Assembly: GCF_009829325.1 (NCBI RefSeq)
Contig: NZ_VUOS01000025.1
Location: forward strand, 1 to 64,000
DNA from: Nocardia sp. CY41
GTDB taxonomy: Bacteria; Actinomycetota; Actinomycetes; Mycobacteriales; Mycobacteriaceae
Length of the DNA: 64,000 nt
Direction: 5' to 3'
Numbering within the stretch: position 1 is the stretch's first letter; each line of letters begins with the position of its first letter. The translations under genes were made by a program, and so were the position numbers. Positions 42,396 to 52,300 of this stretch are shown here, in pieces. The notes beneath the pieces were generated by a model. It was not told where the DNA came from and ran no database searches. It worked only from the letters and a program-made list of their open reading frames with translations.

Positions 42396-43126
42396 TGTGG
42401 CGTGGCCGGCGGGCGCGGCTTCGCCGGGTCGATCGCGGTGAGCGGATCGGCGTCGATGACCAAGTGCCCGGGCCAGGTGGCGGGCGGGGGCCCGAATGCC
42501 TTGCGCGCGTTGGTGATCGTGGCCTTGCCCAGCGCCCGGTTGCCCGCGCCGCCGATCACGGCGCCGATGCCTGCGGGCAGCACCTTGCCCGCCATCAGCG
42601 CGGCGCGCTTGGTGATGAACCGGACGATGAACCGTTTCAGCAGCGAGTCGTTCATGCTGGACAGTCCGGGGATGCGGTTGGCGAAAGCCGTGCCCCAGTT
42701 CTTCGCGGAGCTGCCGACGCTCTTCTGCACGATCTGCATGCCGCTCTCGCCCAGCACGACCGCCAGCACCAGCGCCCTGCGCTGCTCCTGGTCCTCCGGG
42801 GTGATGCCGTGCACCGAGGCCACCGCCAGGGTGAACACGGCGGAGGCCTCCATGAAGAAGGTGGTCTCCGCGCTCACCGCCGCGATGGCCGCCACGGTGC
42901 CGACGCCGGGGAGGGCGGCGGTCGCGCCCACCGCGCTGCCGCTGCCGGTCACCGCTAGCAGGTACTGCTTCTCCAGCCGGTCGATGATCTGCGCTGGGCT
43001 TTCCTCCGGATGGGAGCGGCGGATTCGGTCCACGTATTTGGCGACCGCGGGGGCCTGCAGGCGGGACCCGGTGTCGAGCAGTTCGACCACCGTCTTCTCG
43101 AACGCGCCTTTGAGCATCGGCGGCAT
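42392..43126 (-). CDS. EcsC-like membrane-associated protein
   Basis: 244 residues. The hydrophobic core GSGSAVGATAALPGVGTVAA, then FFMEASAVFTLAVASVHGIT, EDQEQRRALVLAVVLGESG and KVLPAGIGAVIGGAGNRALG, resembles the EcsC family, which is linked to ABC transporter function in Bacillus. It is the first gene of a coupled set with the ABC ATPase and permease, fitting an accessory role in that transporter. M. tuberculosis has a membrane protein at this place next to kgd (Rv1249c, recalled). The family call is moderately sure. Confidence 0.65.
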   Translation of the reverse strand: MPPMLKGAFEKTVVELLDTGSRLQAPAVAKYVDRIRRSHPEESPAQIIDRLEKQYLLAVTGSGSAVGATAALPGVGTVAAIAAVSAETTFFMEASAVFTLAVASVHGITPEDQEQRRALVLAVVLGESGMQIVQKSVGSSAKNWGTAFANRIPGLSSMNDSLLKRFIVRFITKRAALMAGKVLPAGIGAVIGGAGNRALGKATITNARKAFGPPPATWPGHLVIDADPLTAIDPAKPRPPATPQ

Positions 43127-43255
43127 CCTCCTCTTCCGGTCTGCTGGGTAGAACTGTATGGCACCGGTTGCCGTCAGCTCGTCATGACAACGAAGTACCC
43201 AGCCGCATCGGTTCCACCGGCGGCTGCCCGGCTTTCGACTCGGACGGGTGCGCCC

Positions 43256-44281
43256 CTACTCGGGGGTGTGGATGGCGGGCACGCGTTCGCCCAGCGGCGG
43301 CGGGGGCGGCGGGGTTCCGTCGCCGAACGGACTGCCGCCCAGCGCCTCCCGGCCGTGCGGGGTCAGCCAGTTCGACAGATCGGGGCCCTTGGGAACTATC
43401 CCGGTGGGATTGATGTCCCGGTGCACGACGTAGTAGTGCGTCTTGATCTGCCCGAAGTCGATGGTGTCGCCGAACCCGGGGGTCTGGTACAGATCGCGCA
43501 CGTACGCCCACAGCACCGGCATCTCGCTGAGCTTGGACCGGTTGCACTTGAAGTGGCCGTGGTACACCGCGTCGAACCGGACCAGCGTGGTGAACAGCCG
43601 CACGTCGGCCTCGGTGATCGTGTCGCCGACCAGATACCGTTGCGCGGCAAGGCGTTCGGACAGCCAGTCCAAGCGGCGGAAGAGCCGGTCGTAGGCGGTG
43701 TCGTAGGCGTCCTGCGCCCCGGCGAACCCGCAGCGGTACACGCCGTTGTTGACGTCGCGGAACACCGCGAGGTTCACCTCGTCGATCTCCGCGCGCAGCG
43801 GCTCGGGGTACAGCTGTGGCGCGCCGGGCCGGTGATGCTCGGTCCATTCGGTGGAGAAGTCGAGGGTGATCTGCGCGTAGTCGTTGGTGACGACCTGCCC
43901 GGTGGGCACGTCCACGACAGCGGGCACGGTGATGCCCCGCGGGTAGTCCGGGAATCGGGCCAGGTAGGCGTCGCGCAGCCGGGGGATGCCGAGCACCGGG
44001 TCGACGCCGCCGGGGTCCAGATCGAAGGTCCAGCTGAGCTTGTCGTGCGTGGGTCCGCACAGGCCGAGTGAGAGCACCGGTTCGAGCCCGAGCAGACGAC
44101 GCACGATCAGCGTCCGGTTGGCCCACGGGCAGGCGCGGGCCGCGACCAGCCGATAGCGCCCCGGCTCGACCGGGTAGCCGTCGCGGCCGTCGGCCGTGAT
44201 CCGGGTGGTGATGTAGTTCGTGTCCCTCTTGAACTCGCCGGGCTCGACGTAGGAACCGCTTTCACTGGCCGACTTGGTCAC
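43256..44281 (-). CDS. Glutathionyl-hydroquinone-reductase-type GST (Xi class; mycothiol-linked in actinobacteria)
   Basis: 341 residues. The catalytic cysteine motif ARACPWANRTLIVRRLLGLE is at 48-67 (Cys51), followed by YPRGITVPAVVDV, TNDYAQITLDFSTEW and the C-terminal helical domain (SERLAAQRYLVGDTITEADV), typical of the ECM4/YqjG family that reduces thiol-quinone conjugates. Actinobacteria lack glutathione, so mycothiol is the likely thiol (inference). GTG 44281; 38 bp from the divergent enoyl-CoA hydratase. Confidence 0.85.
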   Translation of the reverse strand: MTKSASESGSYVEPGEFKRDTNYITTRITADGRDGYPVEPGRYRLVAARACPWANRTLIVRRLLGLEPVLSLGLCGPTHDKLSWTFDLDPGGVDPVLGIPRLRDAYLARFPDYPRGITVPAVVDVPTGQVVTNDYAQITLDFSTEWTEHHRPGAPQLYPEPLRAEIDEVNLAVFRDVNNGVYRCGFAGAQDAYDTAYDRLFRRLDWLSERLAAQRYLVGDTITEADVRLFTTLVRFDAVYHGHFKCNRSKLSEMPVLWAYVRDLYQTPGFGDTIDFGQIKTHYYVVHRDINPTGIVPKGPDLSNWLTPHGREALGGSPFGDGTPPPPPPLGERVPAIHTPE

Positions 44282-44307
44282 ATCGACAGTCTTCCAGATC
44301 CACCTCG

Positions 44308-44313
44308 TACGCT
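44308..44313 (+). promoter_or_regulatory. -10 element of a leaderless promoter (enoyl-CoA hydratase)
   Basis: TACGCT ends 6 nt before ATG 44320, with no ribosome site between. Inferred. Confidence 0.4.
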
Positions 44314-44319
44314 GACCGG

Positions 44320-45114
44320 ATGAGTGAAACGAAGGCCACCCGCCTGGAACGCGACTTCACCGACGGCGGGGCGGAGGTGGCGACCCTCACGCTGGACCAC
44401 CCGCCGCTCAACCTCTTCGACCGGTCGATGCTGGACGCGCTGATCGCCGACGTCGCCGAGCTGTCGGCGCGGCCGCCGCGCGCCCTGCTGCTGCGCGCCG
44501 AGGGCAAAGTGGTGTCCGGCGGCGTCGACGTGCACGTCTTCGACGGCCTGACCCCGGAGCAGGGCGCCGAATTGTGGCGCACGTTGTTCGCGCAGATCAT
44601 CCACCCGCTGGAGGCGCTGCCGTGCCCGGTGGTGTTCGCCGCGCACGGGTTGACCCTGACCGCCGCCTTCGAGATCGCCCTCGCCTGCGACATCCTGCTC
44701 GCGGCGCCGAAGGCGAAGTTCGGGTTGGTGGAGATCGTGGTCGGGCTGACCCCGTCGATGGGCGGTCCGCAGCGTCTGGCCGAACGCGCAGGCTCGGGCC
44801 GGGCCCGCGAGTTCGTGATGACCGGCGACCTCTACGACGCGGCGACCATGGCCGAGTGGGGCGTGGTCAACGCCGTGCACGAGGACCTCGACGCCGCGGC
44901 GCGCGCGCTGACCCACCGGCTGGCCGAGGGCCCAACGCAGGCCAACGCGGCGACCAAGAAGATCATCGGGGCCTGGCGTTCCGGCGGTGTGGCACATGCC
45001 GATTCGGTGACGCCCGAGGTGTCCGGGGTGCTGTTCGACACCGAGGATCTGAAGGGCGGGGTGCGCAGTTTCCTCGAGCAGGGTCCGGGGAAAGCTCGCT
45101 ACGCGGGCCGGTGA
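44320..45114 (+). CDS. Enoyl-CoA hydratase/isomerase family protein
   Basis: 264 residues. Crotonase fold: VATLTLDHPPLNLFDRSMLD, RALLLRAEGKVVSGGVDVHVF (oxyanion-hole region), PCPVVFAAHGLTLTAAFEIALACDI and GLTPSMGGPQRL. The second oxyanion segment reads HGLTLTAAFE where many hydratases have GGGCEL, so the catalytic glutamate positions are not obviously standard and the reaction may be an isomerase or other crotonase activity. No operon partner is certain; the next gene starts 92 bp later and carries its own ribosome site. Confidence 0.85.
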   Translation: MSETKATRLERDFTDGGAEVATLTLDHPPLNLFDRSMLDALIADVAELSARPPRALLLRAEGKVVSGGVDVHVFDGLTPEQGAELWRTLFAQIIHPLEALPCPVVFAAHGLTLTAAFEIALACDILLAAPKAKFGLVEIVVGLTPSMGGPQRLAERAGSGRAREFVMTGDLYDAATMAEWGVVNAVHEDLDAAARALTHRLAEGPTQANAATKKIIGAWRSGGVAHADSVTPEVSGVLFDTEDLKGGVRSFLEQGPGKARYAGR

Positions 45115-45206
45115 CAGCTGGGACACGTTCATCGCCTATTCCAGCGAAGTTGTGACATGCGTCATATAGTCGCAGTGCCTGATACCTCGAGGCACGCGGA
45201 GGACGA

Positions 45207-46460
45207 ATGTCGCAGTTGCTCGTCGAATATCCCCTCACCGGCCCGCACGTCTGGGACAACCCGCTAGCCCGGGGCGCCGACGGAGTGCTGCGCTACGGAA
45301 ACCTCACGCCCGCGCTGACCGAACTCCTGGATCTGCAAGTGCACGCGTTCGGTACCCGCGAAGCCGTGGTCGAGATCGGCGGCCCGCGCCTGACCTACCG
45401 GGAGCTGTGGCACTCGGCCTCGCGGATCGCGGGCGGCTTGCAGGAGCACGGGATCGGATACGGCGACCGGGTCGCCGTCCACATGCCCTCCGGCGCCCGG
45501 TGGGTGCAGGCATTCCTCGGCGCCTTGCTCAGCGGCGCGGTCCCGGTGCTGGTGCACGACGGGCTGCCCGAGGCGGTGGCCGAGCGCGTGATCGCCGACA
45601 GCCGTGCCGATTTCGTGCTCGGCCACCAGGGCGCGGAGACCGAGTTGCCCGACGGCGCCGCCTACATCGATGACGGAGCGGCGCTGGGCGACATGGCGCT
45701 GCTGTCCTACACGAGCGGGACGTGCACTCCCAAAGGGGTGGAGCTGACCAACGAGAATCTGCTCTCCGCCGTGCGCTCGGTGGTCGCGGCGCTCGACCTG
45801 CCGACTGACGGCCTGCGCAACCTGGTGCTGCTGCCGTTGGCGCACGCCAGCGGCTGCGTCGACCAGCTGTTGCCGACCTTCGCCGTCGGCGGCACCGTGG
45901 TCCTCACCCGGGACATCCGCGGCATGGCCGAGGCCATCACCGCCGAGCGGATCGACATGGTCTCCGCGACTCCGCGGATCTTCGCGGGCCTGCTGCCCGC
46001 GCTCGCGGAATTGCGCGCCGAGGGGCTGTGCACCGAGGGCATCGCGCGGATCAGCAAGGCCGGTCATCGGGCCGAGCGCGCCGCGTCGCCGGTCGCTCCG
46101 GTCGACCTCACGGCCGAACTGCGCGGCGTGTTCCCCGCGGCCCGGCAATGGTCGGTGTGGGGCGCGACCGAGACCAGCGGGATCGGCCTGGCGGTGGACG
46201 ACGCCGAGCAGGCGGACTCGTCCGATGCTGCCGCGGTGCTCGGTTTTCCGTTCGGCGGAACGGAATTGGCGCTGTGGGGTCCGCGCGCGCGGGCGGGGCA
46301 CGGCGAGTTGCTGTGTCGCGGTCCGAATGTCACTCCGCGCTACTGGAACGACCCCACCACGACCGCGGAGCGATTCACCGGAACGTGGTTCCACACCGGC
46401 GATCAGGTGACGATCGACGCCGACGGTTTGGTGCGCAGGGGCGCGGTGCCCGCCGAATGA
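45207..46460 (+). CDS. AMP-binding (adenylate-forming) protein lacking the C-terminal domain
   Basis: 417 residues. N-terminal adenylation domain: LTYRELWHSASRIAGGLQEHG, ALLSYTSGTCTPKGVELTNENL, GATETSGIGLAV and WFHTGDQVTIDADGLVRR. It stops at the hinge and lacks the about 100-residue C-terminal domain with the catalytic lysine; the convergent phosphatase starts 7 bp later, so no continuation exists in another frame. The phosphate-binding loop reads SGTCTPKG, one residue shorter than the usual SGTTGxPKG. Both points suggest it cannot do full thioester synthesis. It may be a pseudoenzyme or work with a partner. GGAGG precedes the ATG. Confidence 0.78.
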   Translation: MSQLLVEYPLTGPHVWDNPLARGADGVLRYGNLTPALTELLDLQVHAFGTREAVVEIGGPRLTYRELWHSASRIAGGLQEHGIGYGDRVAVHMPSGARWVQAFLGALLSGAVPVLVHDGLPEAVAERVIADSRADFVLGHQGAETELPDGAAYIDDGAALGDMALLSYTSGTCTPKGVELTNENLLSAVRSVVAALDLPTDGLRNLVLLPLAHASGCVDQLLPTFAVGGTVVLTRDIRGMAEAITAERIDMVSATPRIFAGLLPALAELRAEGLCTEGIARISKAGHRAERAASPVAPVDLTAELRGVFPAARQWSVWGATETSGIGLAVDDAEQADSSDAAAVLGFPFGGTELALWGPRARAGHGELLCRGPNVTPRYWNDPTTTAERFTGTWFHTGDQVTIDADGLVRRGAVPAE

Positions 46461-46467
46461 CGCGGGC

Positions 46468-47214
46468 TCACTCCAGCATTCGTTCGCGCAGTCGCGCGAG
46501 GAGAGCGGGCGTCAGCCCGATGGCGGCGAGATAGCCGTCCAGACCGCCGTGCAGCTCGCGCATCGACGCGGTGGCGATGTCCAGGTATTCGTCACGCACG
46601 CCGAGCAGGTCGATCGAAAGTTCCTCGCCGGCCAGCAGTTTCGTCGTCATAAGGGCGCGCAGCGCGGGGACGGCGCCGTTGCTGAGCAGGTAGTCGGCCT
46701 GGACGTCGGCCTCGATGACGCCCACCGCGCGCAGCAGCGTCGCGACGGCCCAGCCGGTGCGGTCCTTGCCCGCCGCGCAGTGCACCAGCACGGCGCCTTC
46801 GCCCCGCAGCACGGACTCGGCGAGCGAAGCGATGGCGGCGTGCGCCTCCGGCAGCGCCGGGAACATCCGGTAGACCTCGAGCATGTGCGCGTAGGCGGTC
46901 CGCGCGGTCGCCTCGTGCGGCGGGGCCTCGGCCATCCTGGAGTCGAACGGCGTGATGGCCAGCCGGACGTCCGCGGGCAGCCGGTCGGCTCCGATGTGGT
47001 CGATCTCGCGCTGTCCGCGCAGGTCGTGGACCGCGCTGACGCCCAGTTCGCGCAGCGCGGCATGGCCGGCGTCATCCAGGCCGCTGAGCTGAGCCGAGCG
47101 CAGCAGGACGCCGGGACGCACCTTGGCGCCGTCGTCGGTGCGCAGCCCGCCGGTGTCGCGGAAGTTGAACGTGCCGGAGAGGAAGTACTGGTCGGCGGGG
47201 GGCGAGAGAGTCAC
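46468..47214 (-). CDS. Tyrosine/lipid phosphatase, PtpB-like
   Basis: 248 residues. The N-terminal NFRDTGGLRTDDGAKVRPGV, then LLRSAQLSGLDDAG and VHDLRGQREI, match the PtpB/DSP-type family. The P-loop HCAAGKDRTG has Cys146 and Arg152 (CX5R). In M. tuberculosis the PtpB type is secreted and acts on phosphotyrosine and phosphoinositides; whether this one is secreted is unknown and no signal peptide is visible. TAGCCT 6 nt before GTG 47214 suggests a leaderless mRNA. Confidence 0.87.
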   Translation of the reverse strand: MTLSPPADQYFLSGTFNFRDTGGLRTDDGAKVRPGVLLRSAQLSGLDDAGHAALRELGVSAVHDLRGQREIDHIGADRLPADVRLAITPFDSRMAEAPPHEATARTAYAHMLEVYRMFPALPEAHAAIASLAESVLRGEGAVLVHCAAGKDRTGWAVATLLRAVGVIEADVQADYLLSNGAVPALRALMTTKLLAGEELSIDLLGVRDEYLDIATASMRELHGGLDGYLAAIGLTPALLARLRERMLE

Positions 47215-47628
47215 CGATCCAGGCTATCCGCCGCGCGGAACGAAGAGGTGTCGATACTGGATCGGACCTCACACGATAGGCTGACCGATTTGGGCGGTTT
47301 CCCTGTGGTATTTGCCACAGGATTTGGGTTGCCGGCCGACTGGACCGTACCGTTGTCCATGGTCTGCCGAGCGGCGACGGGACGCCGAGATCCACCGTCA
47401 TAGCGGGATTTCCGGGCGACACGGCAGGATTTCATACCGGTCCCGGTTGGGTAACAAAACATTCTTCCAGTCTGGAATTACCCATCGAACCCGTTCTCAA
47501 ACCCCGAAAACGCACTACCATTGATGAACGTTGGACCGGGCAGCCGAGGTGTTTCCCGATGTTGCCCGCCCTGTTCAGCGAGTCGCGCCATCGGAGGTGC
47601 GCGAGTTCTTTCGCCGAGGGAGTCGTCG
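47215..47628. other. 414-bp non-coding region between ptp and the TetR-like gene
   Basis: No gene. It contains the leaderless -10 of the phosphatase (47221-47226), a hairpin CCTGTGG-TATTTG-CCACAGG (47302-47321), and a dyad TTCCAG-T-CTGGAA (47465-47477) inside the wider symmetry GGGTAA...TTACCC. The dyad could be the operator for the following gene. Confidence 0.45.
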
Positions 47629-48111
47629 TTGAGCGCACGTGGAGAAGTAATAACAGAGATCCGGCTACGACCCGCCGTCACGGACGCGGTCGAAGCGGCG
47701 GCCGCCACGCTCGACTACAAGGGCCTGCGCGCGCTGCGGGTGTTGCTGCACGCCGGGGTCAGTGCCTACTGGCCGCTGGTCAAGGCCACCCCGGATAAGC
47801 AGATCAGATCGTACGAGATGACCTTGGAGGCGCTGCGCGCCCGCTGGGAGGTCAGAAGCGGTTGCTTCCCCGATCCGATCGCGACGGAGTTCTACCGTGA
47901 GAAGGACGCGGAGGTCACCGCGTTCTTGAAGCTGTGCGCCGAGCGATCGGGGACGCAGTGGCTGGAGCCGGTGGAGGCGATCGCCTGCAACGTCGTCTCG
48001 ATCGTGCAGGGCACGGTGCTGCGCTGGCTGGCCGATTGCAACGACGAGACCATGCTGGTGGTGCTCGACGAGATGGTCAGCGGACTGGCCACGAAGGCCG
48101 CGGAGATCTGA
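47629..48111 (+). CDS. TetR-like C-terminal domain protein without a visible HTH
   Basis: 160 residues from TTG 47629 (GAGGGAG about 6 nt upstream). ITEIRLRPAVTDAVEAAAATL, GLRALRVLLHAGVSAYWPLV and DETMLVVLDEMVSGLATKAA form an all-helical body like a TetR ligand domain. The usual 45-residue HTH is absent from all upstream frames to 47521. I treat it as an intact small gene of unknown role; it could be a truncated regulator. Palindromes upstream could be its operator or another factor's. Confidence 0.6.
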   Translation: MSARGEVITEIRLRPAVTDAVEAAAATLDYKGLRALRVLLHAGVSAYWPLVKATPDKQIRSYEMTLEALRARWEVRSGCFPDPIATEFYREKDAEVTAFLKLCAERSGTQWLEPVEAIACNVVSIVQGTVLRWLADCNDETMLVVLDEMVSGLATKAAEI

Positions 48112-48154
48112 CAAGTACTGGACGTTTGACCAACTTGGTGGTTGAGTTGTCCTG

Positions 48155-49333
48155 GTGACCGAGACGTCGCCGATCGCGGGGCTGCACGCGGCCACCGCCG
48201 ACCTGGATCCGCCGCTGGCCGCCCTCGACCTGCCCACGCTGCGCGCGAACGCCGCCGACCTGGTGCGTCGCGCCGCAGGCACTCCGGTGCGTGTGGCCAG
48301 CAAATCCGTGCGCTGCCGCGCCGTGCTCGCCGAAGTCCTCGGCGCCGATCTCACCGCCTCCGGCGGTTTCGCCGGCATCATGTCCTACTCCCTGCGAGAA
48401 GCCCTCTGGCTCGTGCGCCACGGGGCGCGCGACGTGCTGCTCGGCTATCCCAGCGTGGACCGCGCGGCGCTGGCGGAACTGGCCGGCGACGACATCGCCC
48501 TGCGCTCGATCACGCTGATGATCGACGATGCCGCGCAACTCGACCTGATCCGCGCCGCCGTCGGCACCGACCGGGTGCGACCACGGGTCTGCCTGGACGT
48601 GGACGCGTCGCTGCGCATCGGCCCGCTGCACCTCGGTGTGCGCCGTTCGCCGATCCGCACGCCGCAGGAGGCCGCCGCCCTGGCGGGCGAGGCGTCGCGG
48701 CGTGGTTTCGACGTGGTGGGCGTGATGACCTACGAGGCGCAGATCGCGGGACTGCCCGACACCAACCTCGCGGTCCGCTTGGTGAAGCGGGCGTCCGCAG
48801 CGGAGATCCGCAAGCGCCGGGCCGAGGTGCTCGACGCGGTCCGATCCGTGACCGGCAAGCCGGCGATCGTCAACAGCGGCGGCAGCGGATCCATCGAAGT
48901 CAGCGTCGCCGATCCGGACGTCACCGAGGTGACCGCCGGGTCCGGTCTGTACGTGCCCACACTGTTCGACGGCTACCGGTCGTTCACCCCGCGGCCCGCG
49001 CTGTATTTCGCGATGCCTGTGCTGCGCAGGCCCGCGTCCGATATCGCCACCGTCTTCGCGGGCGGCTACATCGCGTCCGGCCCCACCGGATCGTCGCGCG
49101 TACCCAAGCCGGTGTGGCCGCGCGGGCTGAAGCTGCTCGGCACCGAGGGCGCGGGCGAAGTACAGACCCCCTTGTCGGGCGGCGCGGAACTCCGGGTCGG
49201 CGACCGGGTGTGGTTCCGGCACGCGAAGGCCGGCGAATTGTGCGAGCGGTTCGACACCGTGCATTTGGTCGACGAGGACGGTTCCCGCGTCGGCGTGCCG
49301 ACCTATCGCGGCGAGGGCGTCTGCTTCGGCTGA
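48155..49333 (+). CDS. PLP-dependent amino acid aldolase/deaminase (alanine-racemase-like fold type III)
   Basis: 392 residues. The PLP lysine lies in VRVASKSVRCRAVL (Lys50), with RPRVCLDVDASLRIGPLHLG and VVNSGGSGSIEVSVAD following, and a C-terminal beta domain (FAGGYIASGPTGSSRVPKPV, GDRVWFRHAKAGELCERF). This matches D-threonine aldolase/D-serine dehydratase-like proteins of the alanine racemase N-domain family. The substrate is unproven. GTG 48155. Its 3' end overlaps the convergent helicase gene by 31 bp. Confidence 0.82.
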   Translation: MTETSPIAGLHAATADLDPPLAALDLPTLRANAADLVRRAAGTPVRVASKSVRCRAVLAEVLGADLTASGGFAGIMSYSLREALWLVRHGARDVLLGYPSVDRAALAELAGDDIALRSITLMIDDAAQLDLIRAAVGTDRVRPRVCLDVDASLRIGPLHLGVRRSPIRTPQEAAALAGEASRRGFDVVGVMTYEAQIAGLPDTNLAVRLVKRASAAEIRKRRAEVLDAVRSVTGKPAIVNSGGSGSIEVSVADPDVTEVTAGSGLYVPTLFDGYRSFTPRPALYFAMPVLRRPASDIATVFAGGYIASGPTGSSRVPKPVWPRGLKLLGTEGAGEVQTPLSGGAELRVGDRVWFRHAKAGELCERFDTVHLVDEDGSRVGVPTYRGEGVCFG

Positions 49334-52300
49334 GAGGCGTCGGTCAGCCGCAGGAAGGCGCCGAGATCGGCGAGTTCGTCCGTGGTCGCGGGCAGATATT
49401 CGGTGAGCAGTGGTGAGCGGATGACGATCGCCTTCCACATGGCGCGGCACAGCGCGTGCACCACCCCGCGCGACAGCAGTGACGGCATGCCGTAAGGAGC
49501 GTCGGCGGGGCTCGAGGTCGTCATGGACAGCAACACCACGGCCGCCTCCCGGCCGCGGAAGCGATCCGGGGTGCCCACCAGGACGTCTTCGATCTTGGCG
49601 CGGGCCAGCAGCGTCCGGATGCGCCCTACCTGGGCCGCGTACGGCGCGACCACGAAGATGTCGTGCGGGTGCAGTCTGCGGGTGGTCGCGCCGATCGTCC
49701 AGGACATACCGAGCAGGGCGCGGACCCGGCGCACCACCTCGCGCGCCTCCGCGGGCGAGGTGGTGGCGTTGCCGTAATGGTCCACCAGGACGGTGTCGAC
49801 TCCGGGCTGCTCGCCGTCCAGCCGCCGGGCCAGCGTGACCGTCTCGTTGGCCCGCAGGCGGCCGTCGTAGTACAGGCGGGAGACCGGTGCGCAGACCGCC
49901 GGGTGCATCCGCCAGGTGCGGTCCAGGAAGTAGCCGCGCTCGGTGGGCAGCGTCTGACGTCCCTCGGCCAGCCAGCCGAGCACCGATTCACCGACCGGAG
50001 CCGGGTGGACGCCGCGGGCGCTCGTGGCCACCGGATCGCCGAGCAGCAGCAGATTGCGCGCGCTCGCCGCGACGGACACGGTCTCGGCCAGCGGGAAGCG
50101 GCCGGCGTCGGCGATCACGAGCAGGTCCAGGCCCACACGCGGCACCGTACTCTCGTCCGCGAAATCGGCCGGGCCACCGCCGAGGACGCACCCGCTGATC
50201 GCGTTGTCCAGGAATCGCGGGTAGCGGGCGGCATCGATCACCACCCACTCCGGGGCGACCGTCGCCGCGTCCTTCTTGGCGACCAGTTCCGGCAGGACGC
50301 CCGCCCGCACGACCGCGTCGAGCAGGTTCTCCACGGTGGCGGATTCGTAAGCGACGACGCCGATCCGCCACTTGTTCCGCGTGATGAGCCGCTCCAGCAC
50401 GCGGGCGGCGGTCGCGGTCTTCCCGGTGCCCGGTGGGCCCTGCACGGCGACGTAGGAGTGGTCGAGGGCGCACAGCGCGGCCGTGATCGCCGCGGCGTAG
50501 TCGCCGTGCACCTCGGGCAACCGGGCGTCGCCGTGCAGCCGGGGCGGGCGGCGCGCCAGGATGTCGAAGACGGCCGCGCGCGGCGTGTCCGGCAAGGTCA
50601 TCAGCAATTGCTGCGCCGCGAGCTCGATGGCCGATGCGGCGTTCTCATCCCATTCCGGCAGTCCGGGCGCGATCGCCGAGGGCAATTCGTCGTACGGTTC
50701 GCACCCCTCGGGCAGCGATTCCTCCAGCCGGACGGTGTCGTCGAACTCGGCGTCCACCGAGCAGCCGAGAACCGTGGCCGTCGCGGTGGCCCGCAGGCCC
50801 GGAGCGGTGACCATGCCTGCCGGCATCGGCTGGTCGTAGAAGGTGTAGACGGTGGTACCGGGAGTGAGCGCGCTCGCGCCCGGCGCGCCGCTCGAACCGG
50901 TGCCGATCCGGCCGTTCAGGGTCAGGTAGCGCCGCATCGCCGGACGATCGGGGCGGCGATGCCACTTGGTGTCGACGGTGCCCCAGTCGGCGACCAGGAC
51001 TCCCGGCGCGTCGGCCCATTCGTCCACCGGATGGCTGAGCCGGTCGGCGTGCGCCCACCACAACGGCTGCCGTTCGCGGCGGTGGTAGCCGAGCGCGGCG
51101 GCCGTCAGCGCGGCGGGATGCAGCCGATCCCCTTGCGCGGCGGCGTATTCCGCGAGCGCGGCCTCCAGTGACGACGGCCGGGACGACGGCGGCGGTGCGG
51201 CCGCGCCGGGGATCGCCGCGGTGTGCCCGGACTCGGCGGGCAGGGTCCGCGGGGCGACACGCTGCTCGGCCGCACGATCGAGCAGCCAATCGCGCAGCCG
51301 CAGCACGGTGCGGCAATCGCGTTCGTCGGACGTATCGGCCGGGCCGGGAAGCAGTCGGCGCAACCCGCTGAGCCGGTAGGACGACTCGCCGACGAGCAGC
51401 GCGCCGCGCACGATCGGATACAGATCGACCAGAACACCCCCGCCCAGCAGTTCGTCCACCAGTTCCTCGTTGACGCCGTGGCGTCCGGTGCACCGCAGCA
51501 GCGCCGTGCGCACCGCGGCGGAGTAGTGGTACACGTGCAGGTCCGGCGAGATCCGGCGACGCTGGGTCAGATAGTCCAGCACCTGCTCGAGCACCCGGCG
51601 CTCCGCGGCCGCGGCCTGCCGGGGGTCGGTCGAATCGCTCGGCCCGCGCAGCGAGAGATGCACCGTGTCGGGGCCGCCGACCTCCACGACGAGCGGAGCC
51701 CGGCCGCCGCCGGCGATGGTGAGCGAGAGGTCATCGGGGGACGGCGCGGGCAGCGCCCCGAGCGCGGCCGCGTCGAGCAGCGTGTGCGTGGGCGTTCCCG
51801 AAAGCTCCCGTCGCAGCTGGATTTCCGCCTGGCGGCGCAACGCGGAGACCGTCCGCGGCGGCACGCCGGGCACCGCGGCATCGGTGGTGGCCAGCCGGTC
51901 GATGGTGGTCACCCCCGCTTCGCGCAGGCGGGCGCGGGCGGCGGACGGCATGCCTGCCACGAGCAGCAGGTCACGCGCGGCGGACAGGGCGTCGGTGCAG
52001 GTACGGCAGCGGCCGCAGGCCGGATAGCGGGGATCGCCCCACTGCACGGGCAGTAGTTCGCCGAGCTTCTCGTCCACGATCCGTTCCACCCGCCGCCTGC
52101 GCGCCCGATACAACGGAAGAAGTTCGCTCAGCGCCCGGGCGCTGCTCTCCGCGCCCCGATGCAGCCGGACCAGCGGCGCGGTGAGCGCGCCCGAGCGGTC
52201 GAGGGCTTCGGCGCAGGCGGCGAGCTCGAGCGCGGCGGCGACCCGGTCCGCCGTCGTGGGCGCGATGCCGTGCACGGTGTAGCGGACCCGATGTTCCGCC

